The notes under the pieces are model-generated. The model had not been told where the DNA came from. It was given only the letters and a program-made list of their open reading frames with translations, and ran no database searches. A DNA stretch of 24,093 nt, from NCBI GenBank assembly GCA_900540305.1, contig UQFL01000032.1, positions 1 through 24,093 on the forward strand, given 5' to 3'. Position numbers and translations under genes: made by a program. Positions 1 through 8,091 of this stretch are shown here, piece by piece. This stretch comes from an uncultured Oscillospiraceae bacterium (GTDB taxonomy: Bacteria > Bacillota > Clostridia > Oscillospirales > Acutalibacteraceae). The first letter of the stretch is position 1. Each line of letters opens with the position of its first letter.

Positions 1-29
1 GTGGGCTCGGAGATGTGTATAAGAGACAG
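1..29 (+). other. Nextera read-2 adapter with Tn5 mosaic end (artefact)
   Basis: These bases match the 3' part of the Illumina Nextera read-2 oligonucleotide. Bases 11-29 are the 19-bp Tn5 mosaic end (AGATGTGTATAAGAGACAG). This is library sequence left untrimmed, not genomic DNA. Native sequence starts at about position 30. Confidence 0.97.
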
Positions 30-42
30 TCGTATATGTATA

Positions 43-51
43 TGGTATAAT
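43..51 (+). promoter_or_regulatory. Extended -10 promoter element of the cyclase/sugar transferase unit
   Basis: TGGTATAAT is a perfect extended -10 element (TGn plus TATAAT at 46-51). The -35 expected at about 23-28 falls inside the adapter, so it was lost at the contig end. The predicted transcript starts near 58 and has a leader of about 64 nt before the first gene. Confidence 0.5.
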
Positions 52-121
52 TGTGAAAAATTGTGTGCATATATAGGTTATTATGTTTTTTTTACGCAGA
101 ATTTTGCTAAAAAGAGGTAAT

Positions 122-724
122 ATGATTATTTACGATATATCGCCCGATATTACTAAGGCGAAGATTTACGGGGACGACCCGTCCCCCTCGCTCGTTAAAA
201 TCAAATCACCCGACAGGGGTGACGAATACACACTATCAATGCTCAAAATGTGTCTTCACACGGGAGCGCACATTGACGCCCCGCTTCATTTTCTTGAGGA
301 CGGCGAGAGTATTGACAAAATGAGCCCCGCAAAATTCGTGGGGCGCTGTACTGTTGCGAGCGCCGACGGCCCTATTACTGCGCAGTGGGTTGAGCGCAAT
401 ATGCCGTGGGATTGCAGACGGTTGATAATAAAATGCGGTGAAAGCGGGTATCTTATGGATAATGCCGTAAGCGAGCTTTGCCGCTTTAATCTTGAGCTTG
501 TGGGGATTGACGCCCTTTCCGTTGCCGATGAAAACAACGAGGGCGCAGTTCACAGAGAGCTTCTTAATAACGGAGTTGCGATACTTGAAGGGCTTGACCT
601 TTCGGGTGTTGCAGACGGCGAATATTTTTTGTTTGCCGCTCCTATAAAGATTGGGGGCGCCGAAGCGGCGCCGTGCAGGGCTTTGCTCATAAAGGGCATT
701 ATAGCCACAGAGGCACAGGAATGA
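122..724 (+). CDS. Cyclase / kynurenine formamidase-like metal-dependent hydrolase
   Basis: This is a 200-residue protein of the cyclase family (PF04199 type), which includes bacterial arylformamidase and polyketide cyclases. The metal-binding signature HxGxHxDxPxH is complete, at H46-x-G-x-H50-x-D52-x-P-x-H56. Two further likely ligands or active-site residues, H144 and E156, lie in the usual VHRELL...ILEGL context, and the C-terminal GxYFLFAAPIKI strand is also typical. A longer reading frame begins at ATG 83, but ATG 122 is preferred because AGAGG at 113-117 precedes it and the family normally starts at the MIIYDIS strand. The protein is probably cytosolic, with no signal peptide. The sugar transferase ATG follows the stop by 4 nt, so the two genes are co-transcribed. 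The substrate cannot be read from sequence. No tryptophan-degradation gene is present, so a kynurenine role is only a family default. Confidence 0.85.
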   Translation: MIIYDISPDITKAKIYGDDPSPSLVKIKSPDRGDEYTLSMLKMCLHTGAHIDAPLHFLEDGESIDKMSPAKFVGRCTVASADGPITAQWVERNMPWDCRRLIIKCGESGYLMDNAVSELCRFNLELVGIDALSVADENNEGAVHRELLNNGVAILEGLDLSGVADGEYFLFAAPIKIGGAEAAPCRALLIKGIIATEAQE

Positions 725-728
725 TATT

Positions 729-1346
729 ATGAAATCTTTTTTAAAAAAATGGTTTGCGCCTACAAAGTTTAAAAGGCTTTTTGATATAGTTGCATCTTTT
801 TTTGCGCTGATAATACTTTCTCCGCTTTTTCTTGTAATTTGTATCATTAATTTCTTTACACCGGACACAAGTATTTTTTTTAGCCACGAAAGAAGGGGCA
901 GAAGCGGAAAACCGTTTAAAATTTATAAATTCCAGACAATGAAAAACAACACGCCGAACTGCGCTACGGGCGAACTCGAGAACCCTGAGCAGTATATAAC
1001 CAAATTCGGAAAGATTTTAAGAAAAACAAGCCTTGACGAACTCCCCCAGCTTTGGAACATATTAAAGGGAGATATGAGTTTTGTAGGCCCGAGACCGCTT
1101 ATTTCAAGCGAAATAAGAGCGCACAGAATGAGAATAGAATACGGCGTTTACCGTTTCAGACCGGGTCTTACGGGGCTTGCCCAGATTAAGGGAAGAGACA
1201 GTATTTCGCTTATGAAAAAAATGAAATATGACAAGTTTTACTGCGATAACTGGAGTATAAAAATGGATATATGCATTATGCTTCAATCCGTAGGCGTATG
1301 TATAAGGCAGGACGGTTTCCACGAGGGAATTTATCACAGACGATAA
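729..1346 (+). CDS. Monotopic phosphoglycosyl transferase (bacterial sugar transferase)
   Basis: This 205-residue protein belongs to PF02397 (PglC/WcaJ/EpsL type). The family moves a sugar phosphate from a UDP-sugar to undecaprenyl phosphate on the inner face of the membrane, the first step of many capsule, exopolysaccharide and glycan pathways. Visible features are the basic KRLFDI entry motif (15-20), a re-entrant hydrophobic helix with its Ser-Pro kink (S31-P32), ERRGRSGKPFKIYKFQTM (54-71), the catalytic Asp-Glu pair D103-E104 in TSLDELPQLWN, then GDMSFVGPRPL and RFRPGLTGLAQ. Length fits the minimal catalytic form, without the N-terminal membrane domain of WcaJ/WbaP. AGGA at 717-720 is its ribosome binding site, inside the end of the cyclase gene. 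No other glycan gene lies in the window; a glycan locus could lie upstream, beyond the contig end. Confidence 0.92.
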   Translation: MKSFLKKWFAPTKFKRLFDIVASFFALIILSPLFLVICIINFFTPDTSIFFSHERRGRSGKPFKIYKFQTMKNNTPNCATGELENPEQYITKFGKILRKTSLDELPQLWNILKGDMSFVGPRPLISSEIRAHRMRIEYGVYRFRPGLTGLAQIKGRDSISLMKKMKYDKFYCDNWSIKMDICIMLQSVGVCIRQDGFHEGIYHRR

Positions 1347-1385
1347 GTTTTGCGCTTGCTAAATCACGCTTAAAACACAAATCAC

Positions 1386-1413
1386 TCTGCCGGATTTATT
1401 TCGGCAGATTTTT
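1386..1413 (+). terminator. Rho-independent terminator of the cyclase/sugar transferase unit
   Basis: A perfect 7-bp stem, TCTGCCG (1386-1392) and CGGCAGA (1402-1408), encloses a 9-nt loop and is followed directly by TTTTT. It lies 40 nt after the sugar transferase stop. Confidence 0.8.
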
Positions 1414-1444
1414 AAATAGATAATATAATCCGGAGAGACATTTT

Positions 1445-4400
1445 ATGGAGAGAAATTTTATTGACGGCTATCTTGAATGGCAGTCAGACCCCGAAATAAC
1501 AGGCGTAAACAAGCTTCCTCAGCACGCAACGCTTATGCCCTATGAGAATTTTGCCGAGGCTAAAAAATGCGTCAGATACGATTCATCATGCTGCAAGCTT
1601 TTAAACGGCAAATGGAAGTTTAAACTTTACAAGAATTACGCATACAGACCGAGCGATTTTGCCCAGCCGCATTATGACGCTCACAACTGGGACAGCATTC
1701 AGGTGCCCGGCTCTTGGACAATGCAGGGATATGACAGAAATCAGTACTGCAATGTCCGCTACCCGTGGGAGGGAAGCGAGGACATCTGCCCCCCTAACGC
1801 CCCCACAAAAAACAATCCCGTTGGCTGTTATCTTAAAAAAGTACATATAAATAAATCGCTCCTTGAAAAGAGAGTTGTGCTCTGCTTTGAGGGCGTTGAA
1901 TCCGCTTTTTACCTCTATGTAAACGGCGAAAAAGTAGGTTACAGCGAATCAAGCTTTAACCGCAGTGAATTTGATATTTCAAGATACCTCAGAGAAGGCT
2001 CAAATGTTATCGGCGTTGAGGTTTACCGCTGGTGCACGGGAAGCTGGCTTGAATGCCAGGATATGTGGCGCATGGCAGGTATTTTCAGAGATGTTTATAT
2101 CTACACAACAGAGCGTGAATACATAAGAGATTTTATTATCAGCGCACTGCCGAGCGAAACGCACAGCGACGGATATTTTGATTTGACCGTTAAAACAAAC
2201 GGCGCATACGAGGGTCTTTCACTTGACCTCAGCATACTTGACAAGGACGGCATAACAGTTGCGATAGACAGCAGATATGTTCAGGAAGACAGCGTTACAA
2301 CAATGAAGGCAATCGTTACGGGCGCAGAACTCTGGAGCGCTGAAAACCCCTATCTTTACACGCTTGTTTTAACTCTTAAAAACAACGGTATTCCGATTGA
2401 ATACTTAAGCACTAAATTCGGTTTCAGAAAAGTTGAAATCAGAGACGGCATTATCCGCATAAACGGCAAAAGAGTTGTTTTCAAGGGTACAAACCGCCAC
2501 GAATTTGACTGCGATAAGGGCAGAGTTATGACAGAAGAGGTTATGCTCAGCGATATTCTCACGATGAAGAGAAACAACATCAACGCTGTGCGCACCTCTC
2601 ATTATCCCAACTGCCCCCGCTGGCTTGAACTGTGCGACGAGTACGGTCTTTATGTTATTGATGAAAATAATATGGAAACGCACGGCACGGGATGGTCAAA
2701 GATTATAGGCTGTCCTCAGCTTCCCGACTCACGCCCCGAATGGGAAAAAGCGTGTATGGACAGAATTAAGGCGCTTTACCACAGGGACAAAAACCACTCC
2801 TGCGTAGTTTGCTGGAGCCTTGGCAACGAAAGTCTGGGCGGTGAAACTCCCAAAAAGATGTATAAATGGATTAAGGAGACCGACCCGAGCAGATTTGTTC
2901 ACTTTGAGTGCGACCGTGACCCGAGCGAGCAGGAACTTTCAGATGTGCAGTCAAAAATGTACGCAAAACCGTGGGACTGCGAGGAATACGCAGTAACACA
3001 GAGAGACGGCAGACCGTATATCCTTTGCGAATACACTCACGCAATGGGTAACTCCTGCGGTTCAACCGATGAATACACAAAACTTTGGGACAAATATCCC
3101 TGCCTTCAGGGCGGATTTGTATGGGACTGGGTTGACCAGGCAATACGCACAACCGATGAAAACGGCGTTGAATATCTCGCTTACGGCGGCGATTTCGGCG
3201 AAAATCCGCATGACGGCCATTTCTGCGGAAACGGACTTCTTTTTGCAGACAGAAAGCCCACTCCCAAGCTTTACGAAATCAAAAAGCTTTATCAGAATGT
3301 TGATTTCAAAGCGATTGACGCTGAAAAGGGCGTTATTGAAATAAAGAACAAGTTTATGTTCACAAACCTCAACGAGTTTGAGCTTTACTGGTGCCAGTGC
3401 TCAGACAAGGGCGTGCTCAGAGACGGCGTTACCGAAGTTGACATAAAGCCTGACGAAAAGGGCGTTGTTGACCTTGAACTCAACAGAATAACAAGCACCG
3501 AATGGTATCTTAATCTTGAACTCAGAACAAAGAGCGACACCGAGTGGTGCGAGGCAGGACATATTGTTGCCGAAGAGCAGTTTGTTGTAAACGAGTTTGA
3601 AAACACATATGACGAGCTTGAATCAGACGAAGAGCTTGTTGTTGCAGACACATACGGCTCGCTGAGAATTATCGGCGAAGACATCAACATTCGCTTTGAA
3701 AGAAGAGAGAGAAACCAGCTTTATTCAATAAAGGTTGGCGGAGAAGAACTGCTTGCCGCTCCTGTTCGTCTGAATTTCTGGAGAGCGCTCACCGATAACG
3801 ACAGAGGAAGCAGAACAGGCTCCCGTCTCGGCTGTTGGAGAGACGCAGGCACAACACCTGGTATTTACAACAACACTAAATTCTCAATAGAGGGTTATAA
3901 AATCCTTGAAAACGGCAAAAAGGTTGTTGTTACCTGCAGCGCAACAGTATGCACACAGCCAGAATCAAAGGCAGTTATAATTTACACAATCACTTCAAAG
4001 GGCATAGAGGTTGATATGCAGTTCCGCCCCGACGAAGCGCTGCCCGAAGTTCCCGAAATTTCAATGCTGTTTGAACTTCCAGGAGATTTCACAACTGTTA
4101 CATATCTCGGCGAGGGTCCGTTTGAAAACTATATTGACAGAAATAACGGCACTAAAATCGGTCTTTACACCACAACAGTTGACGAAATGTATACCGATTA
4201 TCTCAAACCGCAGGAATGCGGCAACAGAACGGGCGTAAGATATGCAACGCTTGTTGGAAGCAAAAAGACATTTACACTTATTGCAGAACCCGTTATGGAA
4301 TTTAACGCAAGCCGCTATCTGCCGCTTGAACTTGAAAACGCATGGCACAAAAAGGAACTTCCCGAGAGCAACAAAACAGTTGTAAGAGCCATTGCAAGAC

Positions 4401-4504
4401 AGCAGGGTGTAGGCGGATATGACAGCTGGGGCGCAAAATGCAACGAGAAATATATGAACAAAACAGGCAAAATCTACCGTCTTAAATTCCAAATCAGATT
4501 TTGA
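1445..4504 (+). CDS. lacZ: Beta-galactosidase, glycoside hydrolase family 2, LacZ type
   Basis: This 1019-residue protein is close in length and layout to E. coli LacZ (1023). It hydrolyses terminal beta-D-galactosides such as lactose. The order is a jelly-roll sugar-binding domain (about 40-220), an Ig-like domain (about 222-330), a TIM-barrel catalytic domain (about 332-620), a second Ig-like domain and the C-terminal beta-sandwich of long LacZ enzymes (about 740-1015). The acid/base Glu is E462 in CWSLGNES and the nucleophile is E529 in ILCEYTHAMGNS; the NMETHG, TSHYPN and GGFVWDWVDQ motifs are also present. There is no signal peptide, so it acts in the cytosol and needs imported sugar. 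No permease, PTS or regulator adjoins it. GGAG at 1432-1435 is its ribosome binding site. A terminator stands just upstream, with only about 30 bp between, and I see no convincing promoter. Confidence 0.95.
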   Translation: MERNFIDGYLEWQSDPEITGVNKLPQHATLMPYENFAEAKKCVRYDSSCCKLLNGKWKFKLYKNYAYRPSDFAQPHYDAHNWDSIQVPGSWTMQGYDRNQYCNVRYPWEGSEDICPPNAPTKNNPVGCYLKKVHINKSLLEKRVVLCFEGVESAFYLYVNGEKVGYSESSFNRSEFDISRYLREGSNVIGVEVYRWCTGSWLECQDMWRMAGIFRDVYIYTTEREYIRDFIISALPSETHSDGYFDLTVKTNGAYEGLSLDLSILDKDGITVAIDSRYVQEDSVTTMKAIVTGAELWSAENPYLYTLVLTLKNNGIPIEYLSTKFGFRKVEIRDGIIRINGKRVVFKGTNRHEFDCDKGRVMTEEVMLSDILTMKRNNINAVRTSHYPNCPRWLELCDEYGLYVIDENNMETHGTGWSKIIGCPQLPDSRPEWEKACMDRIKALYHRDKNHSCVVCWSLGNESLGGETPKKMYKWIKETDPSRFVHFECDRDPSEQELSDVQSKMYAKPWDCEEYAVTQRDGRPYILCEYTHAMGNSCGSTDEYTKLWDKYPCLQGGFVWDWVDQAIRTTDENGVEYLAYGGDFGENPHDGHFCGNGLLFADRKPTPKLYEIKKLYQNVDFKAIDAEKGVIEIKNKFMFTNLNEFELYWCQCSDKGVLRDGVTEVDIKPDEKGVVDLELNRITSTEWYLNLELRTKSDTEWCEAGHIVAEEQFVVNEFENTYDELESDEELVVADTYGSLRIIGEDINIRFERRERNQLYSIKVGGEELLAAPVRLNFWRALTDNDRGSRTGSRLGCWRDAGTTPGIYNNTKFSIEGYKILENGKKVVVTCSATVCTQPESKAVIIYTITSKGIEVDMQFRPDEALPEVPEISMLFELPGDFTTVTYLGEGPFENYIDRNNGTKIGLYTTTVDEMYTDYLKPQECGNRTGVRYATLVGSKKTFTLIAEPVMEFNASRYLPLELENAWHKKELPESNKTVVRAIARQQGVGGYDSWGAKCNEKYMNKTGKIYRLKFQIRF

Positions 4505-4530
4505 TTTCAGGTGATTACTGTTTGTTCTCA

Positions 4531-4550
4531 ATATTACAATTCCGTAATAT
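4531..4550. repeat. Inverted repeat ahead of the radical SAM promoter
   Basis: ATATTAC (4531-4537) and GTAATAT (4544-4550) are perfect 7-bp arms around a 6-nt spacer. The repeat lies 27 nt after the lacZ stop and 24 nt before the -35 of the next gene. It has no T-run, so it is a poor terminator. An operator is the more natural reading, but this is inference. Confidence 0.4.
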
Positions 4551-4574
4551 AAATATAAAGAATTATTAAAAAAC

Positions 4575-4603
4575 TTGACATTTATTTTTAAAGGGAATAT
4601 ATT
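4575..4603 (+). promoter_or_regulatory. Sigma-A promoter of the radical SAM gene
   Basis: A consensus -35 TTGACA (4575-4580), a 17-bp spacer and the -10 TATATT (4598-4603) form the best vegetative promoter in the window. Transcription would start near 4610, leaving a leader of about 44 nt. A second TATAAT at 4614-4619 has no matching -35. Confidence 0.75.
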
Positions 4604-4653
4604 ATATTCACGCTATAATGCTTTATTTAGTATATTTGAAGAGGTAAATATAA

Positions 4654-6093
4654 ATGAAATCTTTAAAAGAAACCGCAATGTCAATCGCGGTTAAGCAGGC
4701 AGTAAAATATGCGCGCAAGGATTTTGACAACAATGCCGCAAAAATTCTTTCACTGCTTGAAAAGGCGGATGTTAAAAAGGTAAACCGCTCCACATATGCA
4801 GGTCTTCATAAGGTACTTGACGACCCCAACAACAACTGGATGCAGTTTGCAAAGAAGCTCGTTTGCGAAACAAACGAAGATGTGCTTATGAAAATGATTC
4901 CGCCTATGATGAATGTTGCTATCAACAGCTATTCAATCAGAATGGAAAACATTGAAAAGTACGGCTGCAATGTTCCGTGGGCAATTCTTATGGACCCCAC
5001 CGCAGCGTGCAATCTTCAGTGCACAGGCTGCTGGGCTGCTGAATACGGCCATTCAAGCCAGCTTTCTTATGACGACCTTGCAAGAATTATCAGCCAAGGC
5101 AAGGAACTCGGCACATTTATGTATCTTTACACAGGCGGCGAGCCGACAATCAGACGCAACGATATTATGCGCCTTTGCCGTGAAAACCCCGACTGCGTAT
5201 TTATGAGCTTTACAAACGGAACTCTTATTGACGACAGCTTTGCTGACGAAATCGGCGAAGTAGGCAACTTCTTCCCCGCATTCTCAATTGAGGGATATGA
5301 AGAGGAAAACGACTTCCGCAGAGGCGAAGGCACATTCAAGAAGTGCACAGCAGCTATGAAGCGCCTTAAAGACAGAGGTATTCCGTTCGGCGCATCACTT
5401 TGCTACACAAGCAAGAACACAGACCTTCTTGCTTCTGACGAATATATTGACTGGCTTATTGACCAGGGCGTAAGATTTGCTTGGTTCTTCACATATATGC
5501 CCACAGGCAACGGCGCTGTTCCGGAGCTTATGGCTTCACCCGAACAGAGAGCGCTTATGTATAAGAAGATGCACGAATGGCGTCATACAAAGGCAATCTT
5601 TGCTCTTGATTTCTGGAATGACGGCGAGTATGTTCAGGGTTGTATCGCAGGGGGAAGACATTACTTCCATATCAACTCAAACGGTGACTGCGAGCCTTGC
5701 GCATTCGTTCACTATTCAAATGTGAACATCAAGGAATGCTCAGTGCTTGACGCTCTGAGAAGCCCTCTCTTTATGGCTTACAAGAAGAATCAGCCTTTCA
5801 ACAACAATATGCTTCGTCCCTGCCCCGTTCTTGACAACCCGGGCGCAATCAGTAAAATGGTTGCTGAAACAGGCGCATATTCAACCGAAATGCTTCATCC
5901 CGAATCAGCAAATGAGCTTTTCGATAAAACAATCAACGCCGCTAAAGCTTGGAAAGTTAAAGCTGACGAGCTTTTCGACCGTGACGAATATATCAAAAAG
6001 CATGTAAAAGACGAAAATATGTATAACTTTGAAAAACCTGATGAGGAAAGAGATTTTTCAGAGTTTGAAAAGACTGAACAGCCAAATGCATAA
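4654..6093 (+). CDS. Radical SAM protein with SPASM-like C-terminal cysteines, unknown substrate
   Basis: This 479-residue enzyme should cleave S-adenosylmethionine to a 5'-deoxyadenosyl radical. The [4Fe-4S] motif is C119-x3-C123-x2-C126 in AACNLQCTGC, and the SAM-contacting GGEP is 161-164. C-terminal cysteines C330, C346, C349, C362 and C390 (QGCIAGG, GDCEPC, KECS, RPCP) look like the auxiliary-cluster ligands of a SPASM or related domain. Residues 1-110 are a mostly helical, charged extension ahead of the barrel, and the tail after about 410 is acidic. Length exceeds a minimal SPASM protein. AGAGG at 4640-4644 is the ribosome binding site, 9 nt before ATG. It appears monocistronic, with its own promoter and a hairpin after the stop. 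No small precursor peptide, transporter or lipid gene lies next to it, so peptide maturation, lipid modification and other roles remain open. Confidence 0.85.
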   Translation: MKSLKETAMSIAVKQAVKYARKDFDNNAAKILSLLEKADVKKVNRSTYAGLHKVLDDPNNNWMQFAKKLVCETNEDVLMKMIPPMMNVAINSYSIRMENIEKYGCNVPWAILMDPTAACNLQCTGCWAAEYGHSSQLSYDDLARIISQGKELGTFMYLYTGGEPTIRRNDIMRLCRENPDCVFMSFTNGTLIDDSFADEIGEVGNFFPAFSIEGYEEENDFRRGEGTFKKCTAAMKRLKDRGIPFGASLCYTSKNTDLLASDEYIDWLIDQGVRFAWFFTYMPTGNGAVPELMASPEQRALMYKKMHEWRHTKAIFALDFWNDGEYVQGCIAGGRHYFHINSNGDCEPCAFVHYSNVNIKECSVLDALRSPLFMAYKKNQPFNNNMLRPCPVLDNPGAISKMVAETGAYSTEMLHPESANELFDKTINAAKAWKVKADELFDRDEYIKKHVKDENMYNFEKPDEERDFSEFEKTEQPNA

Positions 6094-6132
6094 TTTCGTT
6101 ATATCAGCAAAAATTAAACAAAAATAAAACAA

Positions 6133-6154
6133 GGGCGTATCTTATGGTACGCCC
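6133..6154 (+). terminator. Hairpin after the radical SAM gene, probable terminator
   Basis: GGGCGTA (6133-6139) and TACGCCC (6148-6154) form a 7-bp stem, extendable by one G-U pair, 39 nt after the stop codon. Only a broken T-rich stretch follows, so termination may be partial and the next genes may receive read-through. Confidence 0.5.
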
Positions 6155-6196
6155 ATATGTTCATTTATGAAATAATATTAAGGAGTAAGTTTTTTT

Positions 6197-7471
6197 ATGG
6201 ACAGCGACACTGCCCCGCTGATTATAGTAATAGTTATACTAATCGCCCTTAGTGCGTTCTTTTCATCGTGCGAAACGGCGTATTCATCGCTCAACAAGGT
6301 AAAGCTAAAAGCCATGGAGGCGAGCGGAGTAAAGGGAAAGAGAATTGAAAAGGCTTTAAGACTTGCGGAAAATTACGACACCCTGCTTTCAACAATTCTT
6401 GTGGGCAACAACCTTGTAAACATTGCGTCATCATCAATAGCAACGCTTGTTTTTACGGGTATACTCGGCAACAACAAGGGCACAACAGTTTCAACCATTG
6501 TTATGACGGTGCTTGTTCTCATTTTCGGCGAGGTTTCGCCAAAGCAGATTGCAAAAGAAAAGGCGGAGAGTTACGCCATTCTTGTTGCGCCCATTTTAAA
6601 ATTTTTCGTAATCATATTTACGCCTATAAACATTTTGTTTAAAGGGTGGAAAAAACTGCTCAACAAGATATTCCGTCTCGGCACTGTCAGCACCGTTACT
6701 GAAGAAGAGCTCAAAACATATGTTGACGAAGCGCACACGGGCGGCGAGATTGACGAAAACGAATCAAGGCTTATAAGAAGCTCCATTGAATTTGACGATA
6801 TTGCCGTTTCGGATATACTCACGCCGAGAGTTGATGTTGAAGCAGTCAGCAAAAACGCTCCGTTTGACGAGATTGAAAAAGTATTTAAGGACAGCGGTTA
6901 CAGCCGACTGCCCGTATATATCGGCGATATTGACCATATTGTGGGCGTTATTCACCACAGAGATTTTGAAGCGGCAAGAGAAAAGGGGCTCAAATCCCTG
7001 CGCACGGTGCTCAAATCCTTACCGTCCGTTTCTCCCGACACGAAAATCTCAAAACTTATGCGTATTCTTCAGAAAAACAAAACCCACCTTGCCGTTGTTG
7101 TTGACGAATTCGGCGGCACTGAGGGCATAGTTTCACTTGAAGATATTCTTGAAGAACTTGTAGGCGAAATATGGGACGAGCATGACGAAGTTGTTGTGGA
7201 CATAGACAAGACGGGCGAAAACGAATATATTGTAGACGGCGCCTGCTCCATAGAAAGCTTTTTTGAATTTTTCGATATTTCAGATAATGACGACGAATTT
7301 GCAACAGTCAACGGCTGGATAATGACAAGACTTCAGAAAATACCCGAAAAGGGCGACTGCTTTGAATATGACGGACTTGAAATTTCCGTTGTTTCTACTG
7401 ACGGCAAAAGAGCCGACAAGATTAAAGTTGTAACTCTGCAAAAAGAGGAGGACAGCGAAGATGCTGTTTAA
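6197..7471 (+). CDS. CorC/HlyC-type CNNM-CBS membrane transporter
   Basis: This 424-residue integral membrane protein is often labelled hemolysin C, but the family is linked to Mg2+ (and Co2+) export or homeostasis (MpfA/CorC/CNNM). The N-terminal DUF21/CNNM membrane domain (about 1-180) carries FFSSCETAYSS, NNLVNIASSS and GEVSPKQIAKEKAE. A cytoplasmic CBS pair (about 200-335) follows, with LTPRVDVEAV, YSRLPVY and the diagnostic DEFGGTEGIVSLEDILEEL. The C-terminal CorC_HlyC domain spans about 345-420. AGGAG at 6181-6185 is the ribosome binding site, 11 nt from ATG. The gene overlaps pth by 11 nt, giving translational coupling in a transporter-pth-mfd unit. No promoter is evident in the 103-bp gap upstream, so expression may depend on read-through. 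Confidence 0.92.
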   Translation: MDSDTAPLIIVIVILIALSAFFSSCETAYSSLNKVKLKAMEASGVKGKRIEKALRLAENYDTLLSTILVGNNLVNIASSSIATLVFTGILGNNKGTTVSTIVMTVLVLIFGEVSPKQIAKEKAESYAILVAPILKFFVIIFTPINILFKGWKKLLNKIFRLGTVSTVTEEELKTYVDEAHTGGEIDENESRLIRSSIEFDDIAVSDILTPRVDVEAVSKNAPFDEIEKVFKDSGYSRLPVYIGDIDHIVGVIHHRDFEAAREKGLKSLRTVLKSLPSVSPDTKISKLMRILQKNKTHLAVVVDEFGGTEGIVSLEDILEELVGEIWDEHDEVVVDIDKTGENEYIVDGACSIESFFEFFDISDNDDEFATVNGWIMTRLQKIPEKGDCFEYDGLEISVVSTDGKRADKIKVVTLQKEEDSEDAV

Positions 7472-8051
7472 CAAAAAAAGCGGCGGATATGAATATATCA
7501 TAGTAGGGCTTGGTAATCCCGGCGCTAAATATGAGATGACGCGCCACAACGCAGGCTTCCTTGCCGCCGATTTGCTCGCTATAAAAAACGATACTGATAT
7601 TAAAAAGCTTAAATTTCACGCCCTTATCGGCGATGTTGTTTTGGGCGGCAAAAAGTGCCTGCTTATGAAACCGCAGACCTTTATGAACAATTCGGGCGAG
7701 GCAGTTGGCGAAGCGGCAAAGTTTTATAAGATACCGCCCGAGAATATAATTGTTATATCAGACGATATTTCGCTTGATGTGGGCAAAATAAGAATAAGGC
7801 GCAAAGGCTCGGCAGGCGGTCACAACGGTCTTAAAAGCATAAACGCACACCTCGGCAGCGAAAACTACCCGAGAATCAAAGTGGGCGTGGGCAAAAAGCC
7901 CAATGCTTATATGGACCTTGCAGACTGGGTGCTCGGCAGATTTCCTAAAGAGCTTGAAAGCGAGCTGAAAACTGCGCTTGAAAATGCCTGCGCTGCCGCA
8001 GAACTTATAGTTTGCGGAGATACCGACAGGGCAATGAATCTTTACAACTAA
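7461..8051 (+). CDS. pth: Peptidyl-tRNA hydrolase
   Basis: This 196-residue cytosolic enzyme frees tRNA from prematurely released peptidyl-tRNA. The family core is intact: IVGLGNPGAKYEMTRHNAGF (14-33) with N19 and the catalytic H29, MKPQTFMNNSG, an aspartate pair D101-D102 in the place of E. coli H92-D93, and GGHNGLKS. The N-terminus carries about ten residues (MLFNKKSGGY) before the usual first strand. The start is well supported by GGAGG at 7447-7451, 9 nt before ATG, so the extension looks real. The ATG lies inside the last codons of the CorC-type gene, and mfd begins 40 nt downstream, matching the pth-mfd neighbourhood known from Bacillota. Confidence 0.96.
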   Translation: MLFNKKSGGYEYIIVGLGNPGAKYEMTRHNAGFLAADLLAIKNDTDIKKLKFHALIGDVVLGGKKCLLMKPQTFMNNSGEAVGEAAKFYKIPPENIIVISDDISLDVGKIRIRRKGSAGGHNGLKSINAHLGSENYPRIKVGVGKKPNAYMDLADWVLGRFPKELESELKTALENACAAAELIVCGDTDRAMNLYN

Positions 8052-8091
8052 AAACATACAAACACAGCTTATATATAAAGGAAAGAGATAT

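Noticed and set aside
83..121. Upstream ATG 83 for the cyclase
   Set aside because: It has no SD and adds 13 residues absent from the family. ATG 122 has AGAGG.
236..868. 210-codon minus-strand frame over the cyclase and sugar transferase
   Set aside because: It spans two genes with clear family motifs on the plus strand and has no motif of its own.
1424..1429. TATAAT as a lacZ promoter
   Set aside because: No -35 at 16-18 bp (the site holds terminator stem), and transcription would start on top of the ribosome binding site.
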